The notes under the pieces were generated by a model that worked only from the letters and a program-made list of their open reading frames with translations, was not told the DNA's origin and made no database searches. A program made the position numbers and the translations under genes. Shown here one piece after another: positions 59,901-64,000 of a DNA stretch of 64,000 bases. The stretch is from Anaeramoeba flamelloides (lineage: Eukaryota; Metamonada; Anaeramoebidae), in the NCBI GenBank assembly GCA_027625915.1, contig JANTQA010000015.1, positions 10,631,001 to 10,695,000 of the forward strand, written 5' to 3'. Positions within the stretch are counted from its first letter, which is position 1. Each line of letters opens with the position of its first letter.

Positions 59901-61280
59901 TTCATCTTCTTTTTCCTTTTTCAAAAAAGTTTTTTCCAAAAAGAATTTCCAAAGAAATCATTGTAATTTGTGCGTTCTTTTTGTATGGTTTATTTGGGAT
60001 GAACTAAGAATCCTAAAAGTGAAACTAAGATTTCAGAATTGAAAAAAAAAAGAAAAATAAGTTGAAATTTTATACTATTTTACTTTCAAATGCCAGTAAT
60101 AAAATTTCAAAAATTGAAATGTTAAATTTTGTAAGTGATAATAAAATTTGTGATTCTTTAACAAAATGTCTAAAAAATAGGTTAGAAATCAGGGAAGTGC
60201 CGTAGAGTGTCATAAAGTTCTGCCAAGTTTCTAGCTTTTTTTTAATTTTTTGAAATTTTATTTGTGAAGTGTTCTAGGGTTTTGAGGTTTTCTATTTTAT
60301 TTGTTAAGAGTGCCTAGGTTTTTTTGAGGTTTTCTATTTTATTTCGAAAATCTATTGATTTTCTAAATAAATAGAAAACTCAAAAAAACCTAACGAAAAT
60401 CTATAGATTTTCCAAATAAACAGAAAACTCAAGAAAACATCAGCACCTTTTTTTAAATTTGAGAAATAAAAAGAAAATTTCTTAATTTTCTTTTTAATTT
60501 CTTAATTTTCTTTTTAATTTCTTAATTTTCTTTTTAATTTCTTAAATTAAAAAACCTAACGGCACACAGGAAAAAAGTAATTTTCTCTCTTCAACAATAA
60601 ATAAAAATAAATTAAATGCTAATTTTGATTTGAAAATGTAATATAGTAGAGCTTTTCTATATTTAACTTTGAATTATGATTCATTTTTGTTTCAAAACTT
60701 TTATTTATTTATTTATTTATTTTTTTTTTTTTGTAACATGTCTTATCTCTTTTGATAAATGATTTAAGCCCTTTGAACATAATTTAATGGATATTGAAAT
60801 GTTTTTATTACTTTGATTTATATTTAAGAAAAGTAAATTGCATATTATTGATTTAATCCAAGAATAGGCAATGTTTAGAAATTTTGATTTCCAAGGGAGA
60901 ATAATTGGAAATGTAAAAATGGGTCAATATTTAAAGCCACGTGTATCTTATTAAAACCATAATTAAAATAAAAAAAAAAATAAATTTTATATATTTTAAA
61001 GAAATTTATAATAATTACATTATTTGAATTGGACATTCTTGCTGATCACAACTGCAATTTTTCGGATAACAAGTAATGCCATACCATTTACAAAAACATA
61101 TCTCATTGTTTCCCCAATTATCATTGTTTGCCCAATCCCATCCATTTAGCTCTTCGTAAAATTCATTTAAAATATCAAAAGTACGTGAATTAGTCCGCAG
61201 AGTTCTTTGAAAATTTCTGTCAATGTCTTTGCTTTCATTGGGATTTAATTTGATTCTGCTGGAAGGGAAATTTGATTTAT
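50979..61280 (-). CDS. LRR receptor-like multi-pass membrane protein (5' end unresolved)
   Basis: Minus-strand exons 61280-61019, 58241-55675 and 52435-50979 join in frame with GT-AG introns of 2,777 and 3,239 bp; about 1,428 residues are accounted for. The first has a plant-type LRR N-cap: LNEFYEELNGWDW ... NWGNN and KWYGITC, then CPIQI joined to DLSFNNLEG across the splice. The second carries roughly 25 LRRs of the plant/Ras-suppressor kind, a Cys-rich stalk (CVCQNGFYRGYNGTKCIKC, CNKGFSGRLCSQC) and a first membrane helix. The third has about seven more helices and a Ser/Asn/Asp-rich cytosolic loop, with the block GFLTGPFKKKYWWW and SRRLCISLVE that recurs in protist multi-pass proteins. LRRs and stalk should be outside the cell. 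A signal peptide is not found; a possible preceding exon is 61478-61423 (phase fits), but it has no ATG, so the start is upstream. Ligand and signalling partner cannot be inferred. Confidence 0.85.
53069..53149. repeat. T-rich low-complexity tract
   Basis: About 80 bases of T broken by only a few other bases. On the transcript strand this is an A-rich block inside the intron. Confidence 0.85.
53960..54900. repeat. Modular palindrome cluster (family P), copy 3
   Basis: The longest cluster: repeated AAACCTAACGAAAAT, CCAGAATTCAAAAGAAT and AAGTGTTCTAGGTTTTTTTT modules in both orientations, interrupted at about 54130-54370 by unrelated AT-rich DNA. Confidence 0.7.
58935..59468 (+). mobile_element. 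Family F element, copy 4
   Basis: Shares TATGTTATTCTAAGGTTATT and GAAACTGTGGAxAATG with 49340-49385, and the whole order of blocks with 7112-7672. Terminal repeats are decayed. Confidence 0.55.
59864..60099. repeat. Family E element
   Basis: ACTGATATTTGAATAATAAA on the left and, reversed, TTACTGGCATTTGAAAGTAA on the right; somewhat longer core than other copies. Confidence 0.45.
60190..60565. repeat. Modular palindrome cluster (family P), copy 4
   Basis: Starts AAGTGCCGTAGAGTGTCATA; first ~125 bp nearly identical to copy 2. Includes a 20 bp tandem (TTTCTTAATTTTCTTTTTAA, about 3.4 units) at 60478-60545 and ends CCTAACGGCAC. Confidence 0.75.
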
Positions 61281-61610
61281 CTATTTGAATTCCTTTTTAT
61301 ATTATTTTTGAAAAAAAATATAAACAGTTAAATTATTAATTAGATTTAAAATGGTAAATATTGAAATATCATAAATATGATCAAACAAAAATAATTCCTT
61401 TTTTTGTTTTATTTGGAATTACTCATCCTATGAAAATAATCGTAAAATCTAGAATCTGAATTAAAAAAAATAATTTCTCTAATATATTAAAAAATAATAA
61501 AAGTATTAAAAGTATTTGAAAAAAAGATTCATCATATTTATATGCCAAAGTGGGTAATAAACTTATTTTTAAGTCTTTAATAAAATTTCTAAACGGAAAT
61601 TTATGAAATT

Positions 61611-61822
61611 GGGGAAGTGCCGTCAAGTTCCGTCAAGTGCCTAGGCTTTTTTTTTTTTGATTTGAGAAATAAAAAGAAAATTTCAGAAATTTTCTTTTTA
61701 TTTCTTAAATATCAAAAACAACTAACAACACTTTTCCAGAATTCAATAGAATTGGGAAAAATCCAAGATTTTACTCTATTCTTTTAAATTCTGGAAAATC
61801 TAACGACACTTGACGACACGAT
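61611..61822. repeat. Modular palindrome element (family P), copy 5, short form
   Basis: About 210 bp with GTGCCGTCAAGTTCCGTCAA at the left and CTAACGACACTTGACGACAC at the right as inverted ends. This short form may show the family's minimal unit. Confidence 0.65.
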
Positions 61823-63041
61823 TGTTTGTTTATATTGTTATTATATCTAATAATTTTTAAATATTCCTGAATTTTCCATCCAGAACTATTTATTATAAAT
61901 TTTTCTAAATTGATTAAGATTCGCATTTAGTAGTTTTCGGCTTTCTACTTTCCAATTAATATTTTCATTATCTTTTTTTTGTAAATTTTAAATTTTTTGA
62001 TAGGTGTTCAAAACCCTAGTATTTCTAATTTCTTTTTGAGTTTAAATCTTTTTTTGTATATTGAAATTCTGACTTGGTCTATTTTTGCTTCAGTTTTATA
62101 AATTATTCTTGAAAAATGTGGATTAATTTTTAAAAATTTTGTTACTTTTTTATTTATCCAAACATCTCTCGAGTTGAAATCTTTTTGGGTTAAATTCAAT
62201 TAACTAGGCCATAAAATAGTTGGTTAATGAATACAGATAGATTTTAACATTTTTCTAATTTTGCTCCATTGGCTAAATTTTTTTATTAAAAAAAATCATT
62301 TTTGATTTTTTTAAAATTGCCTTTTACTTTTCTGAAGTTTTTTTGTAGACGTTTCTCTTTTTCGGGCCAAAAAAGAATTTTTTTATTTTAATTAAAAAGT
62401 AGATAAGAAGAATAATAATCAAAGGTGTAGTTCTAATTTGGTCAAAAGTATTAAAGAAGAGAAATGGAGAATTAATATGATTTACACTCAATAACAACAT
62501 ACTTTCATTTGAGGAACTTTTCAGTTTAAAAATTTATACCTTAACAATGTGATATGTTAAAATAAATGTTTAATTATTTTTCCAAAAGGCCGATCTTTTC
62601 TTGAAAAGATCTTGTGAGTTTTTGGAATTGGCCATTTTGAAAAAAAGTCCAACACAATTTTTAATTGGGAACCTAAAGAAAAACAAAAAAAAAAAGTAAG
62701 ATCTGTTAATAAAAGAAAAAAATGGAGATTCAACACAAAAATGGTTTTTTTATAATACTATCTTTTTGTATGGGTTTTTTTCTTTGATTAATACCATTAT
62801 AAAAAAATTTGTTCAAAAATAGATGATTATTGAGATCTCGTTAAACACACATTGATATTCATAAATCAAGTAGATTAAAATTGTATTTGTTGACTTGGTT
62901 GATAATAATCTAATGAATTATTATTTGAAGTTAATTGGTTTCTTCTTTTAATTGTATTTTACTTTTCCTTTTTCGGGTTTGTTCCCAATTAAAAATCGTT
63001 TCTCACTTTTTTTAACCAATTGTAAAATCAAACTTTCAAAG
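61823..63041. other. Spacer with an unrecognised minus-strand frame
   Basis: A 63-codon minus-strand frame (62199-62008) rich in Lys, Ile and Arg (QKDFNSRDVWINKKVTKFL) could be a decayed mobile-element protein, but no motif supports this. At about 62650-62990 AATTGGGAAC-type blocks in inverted orientation suggest a second, diverged copy of the 33581-34040 element. Confidence 0.35.
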
Positions 63042-63990
63042 TGACACCCATAACATTTGAAGAACCAGAAGTAAAGAAAACTGAAGGTGATGCTGTAGAT
63101 GTTCAAGGTGGGTTTTGTTCACTCACTGATCTTGAAGGAAACACCCACCAAGTAAAGTTTGAAAAGATCCTTTTATTAGTACAAAGGTTAGTTGTTTTTT
63201 TCCTTTTCCTCTTTGATTGTATGTGGTGGATCGAAAAATTGTACATCATTTTTTCAAAAAATTTTTCACGTTATTGTTATTTCTTTTTCATTTCGGATTT
63301 TCCATATTTTAAACTCGGTAGTAATTATTTTCAGATTCTAAAACTTGGCCTATTGGCATTAATGCATGAAGAGTCAGAGATCTTGGTCAAATTAAAATTT
63401 CGAATTTTTTTTTTGAAGTAAATTTTCAGTCGATTTGGTGGCAAACTATTTTACAAACCAAATTCGAAATTTACCTTGAAAATGTTCTAAAATCCTAAAG
63501 TCCTTGCTGATGGTTCCACTTTATATTCAAGTATTATCAAATAAAAGGGTAAGTGTATAAATATACTTTCAGATCATCTGGGGTGAAAGTTCAGAGAAGC
63601 AAGAGTTCAACAAAATCGATTTCAAATTTGCCTTATTTTTGTTCGATCAATTAGGAAAAGTTTTTTGATCATTAAATTAGAAAATCCAGAACCCAAAAAA
63701 ATAAACTAAATAGTTTGTAAGCCTGTTGGTTTGCCTTTTACACGTCATCAGTTAAATGGTTTTTTTTTATCTTGTAAAATTGTATTACAACCACAGTGAG
63801 CATAAAATACGGAGAGTCCTTTACTTAAATATTCAAAGACAAGAACTGAAAAGCCAGAGAAACAGTACAGCCAATGAGTAAATTGTCAGAATATAATTCC
63901 CAAATTGATTGCTTACACGAATTGAAATTTGTTAAAATTAAAATGAAGGATAAAGAGATCTCAAGATTTCAGAAAACATCATTTCCTGCG
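63042..63990 (+). CDS. Exon-like segments of an unrecognised gene at the right edge (partial, possibly decayed)
   Basis: Four stretches have protein-like composition and good splice signals. First, 63042-63186 (TFEEPEVKKTEGDAVDVQGG, donor GTTAG). Second, 63430-63490 after TTTTCAG; joined to the first it reads FGGKLFYKPNSKF and stops on TAA, yet the same frame continues as KVLADGSTLYSS to another TAA. Third, about 63573-63660 after CTTTCAG (IIWGESSEKQEFNKIDF). Fourth, 63874-63990, opening with ATG and ending at a GTAAGT donor (MSKLSEYNSQIDCLHELKF). I do not recognise any domain. This could be one live gene with exons I cannot order, a gene ending at 63490 with another starting at 63874, or a decaying copy. 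The region is clearly richer in G and C than the spacer to its left. Confidence 0.4.
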
Positions 63991-64000
63991 GTAAGTTGAA

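Larger units (their letters stand above)
58242..61018 (-). other. 2.8 kb intron of the LRR receptor gene
   Basis: GTAATT donor at 61018 and ATAG acceptor at 58242 split an Ile codon. Contains a family F element (58935-59468), a family E element (59864-60099), a family P cluster (60190-60565) and a 20 bp tandem repeat. Confidence 0.8.

Noticed and set aside
61423-61626. Hydrophobic minus-strand frame as the signal peptide of the LRR receptor
   Set aside because: It has no ATG, it runs into family P repeat sequence, and its frame does not splice to the LRR cap exon; a different frame there (61478-61423) fits in phase but also lacks a start.
63431-63540. Use of TAA as glutamine, suggested by a frame that reads on through two TAA codons
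   Set aside because: All long reading frames in the window end at TAA and contain none internally, so the standard code holds; decay or splicing explains this spot better.

Overview
This is a very AT-rich nuclear window from a unicellular eukaryote. It has GT-AG introns, the standard code (a 6.9 kb exon has no internal TAA, TAG or TGA; every gene whose end is seen stops on TAA), long homopolymer tracts and Asn/Asp/Lys-rich protein linkers. An amoeboid or metamonad protist, perhaps an Anaeramoeba-like lineage, would fit, but that is a guess from style and not a proof.

I support five genes plus a doubtful one at the right edge. From left to right: the 3' part of a Dcr2/PAP16-type metallophosphoesterase (+, 3372-4101); a class II Hsp40/DNAJB co-chaperone (-, 8144-12945); an R2R3 Myb-type factor with a degenerate first repeat (-, 18623-22611); a giant fusion protein (+, 32542-47466) joining a G-alpha-like GTPase domain, leucine-rich repeats, TPR repeats and an XK-related (XKR) membrane module; an LRR receptor with a plant-type LRR cap, a Cys-rich stalk and a multi-pass C-terminus (-, 50979-61280 or beyond); and exon-like segments of an unrecognised, possibly decayed gene (+, 63042-63990).

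Introns fall into two classes: short (97-383 bp) and very long (2.0-4.5 kb). The long ones and the intergenic spaces are packed with small non-coding mobile elements: TTAA-bounded foldbacks and MITEs, TA-bounded mariner/pogo-like MITEs, a large perfect-looking foldback with a MITE nested in its loop, a modular palindrome family present five times, a tRNA-derived SINE with a 17 bp target duplication and poly(A) tail, and a LINE reverse-transcriptase fragment.

The most striking object is the giant fusion. Its G-alpha domain reads through four splice junctions in frame, has lost both catalytic residues of the family (the arginine finger and the switch II glutamine), and continues without a break into LRR, TPR and a scramblase-like membrane region. 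The LRR receptor is transcribed convergently toward it. A functional link between the two is not shown by the sequence.
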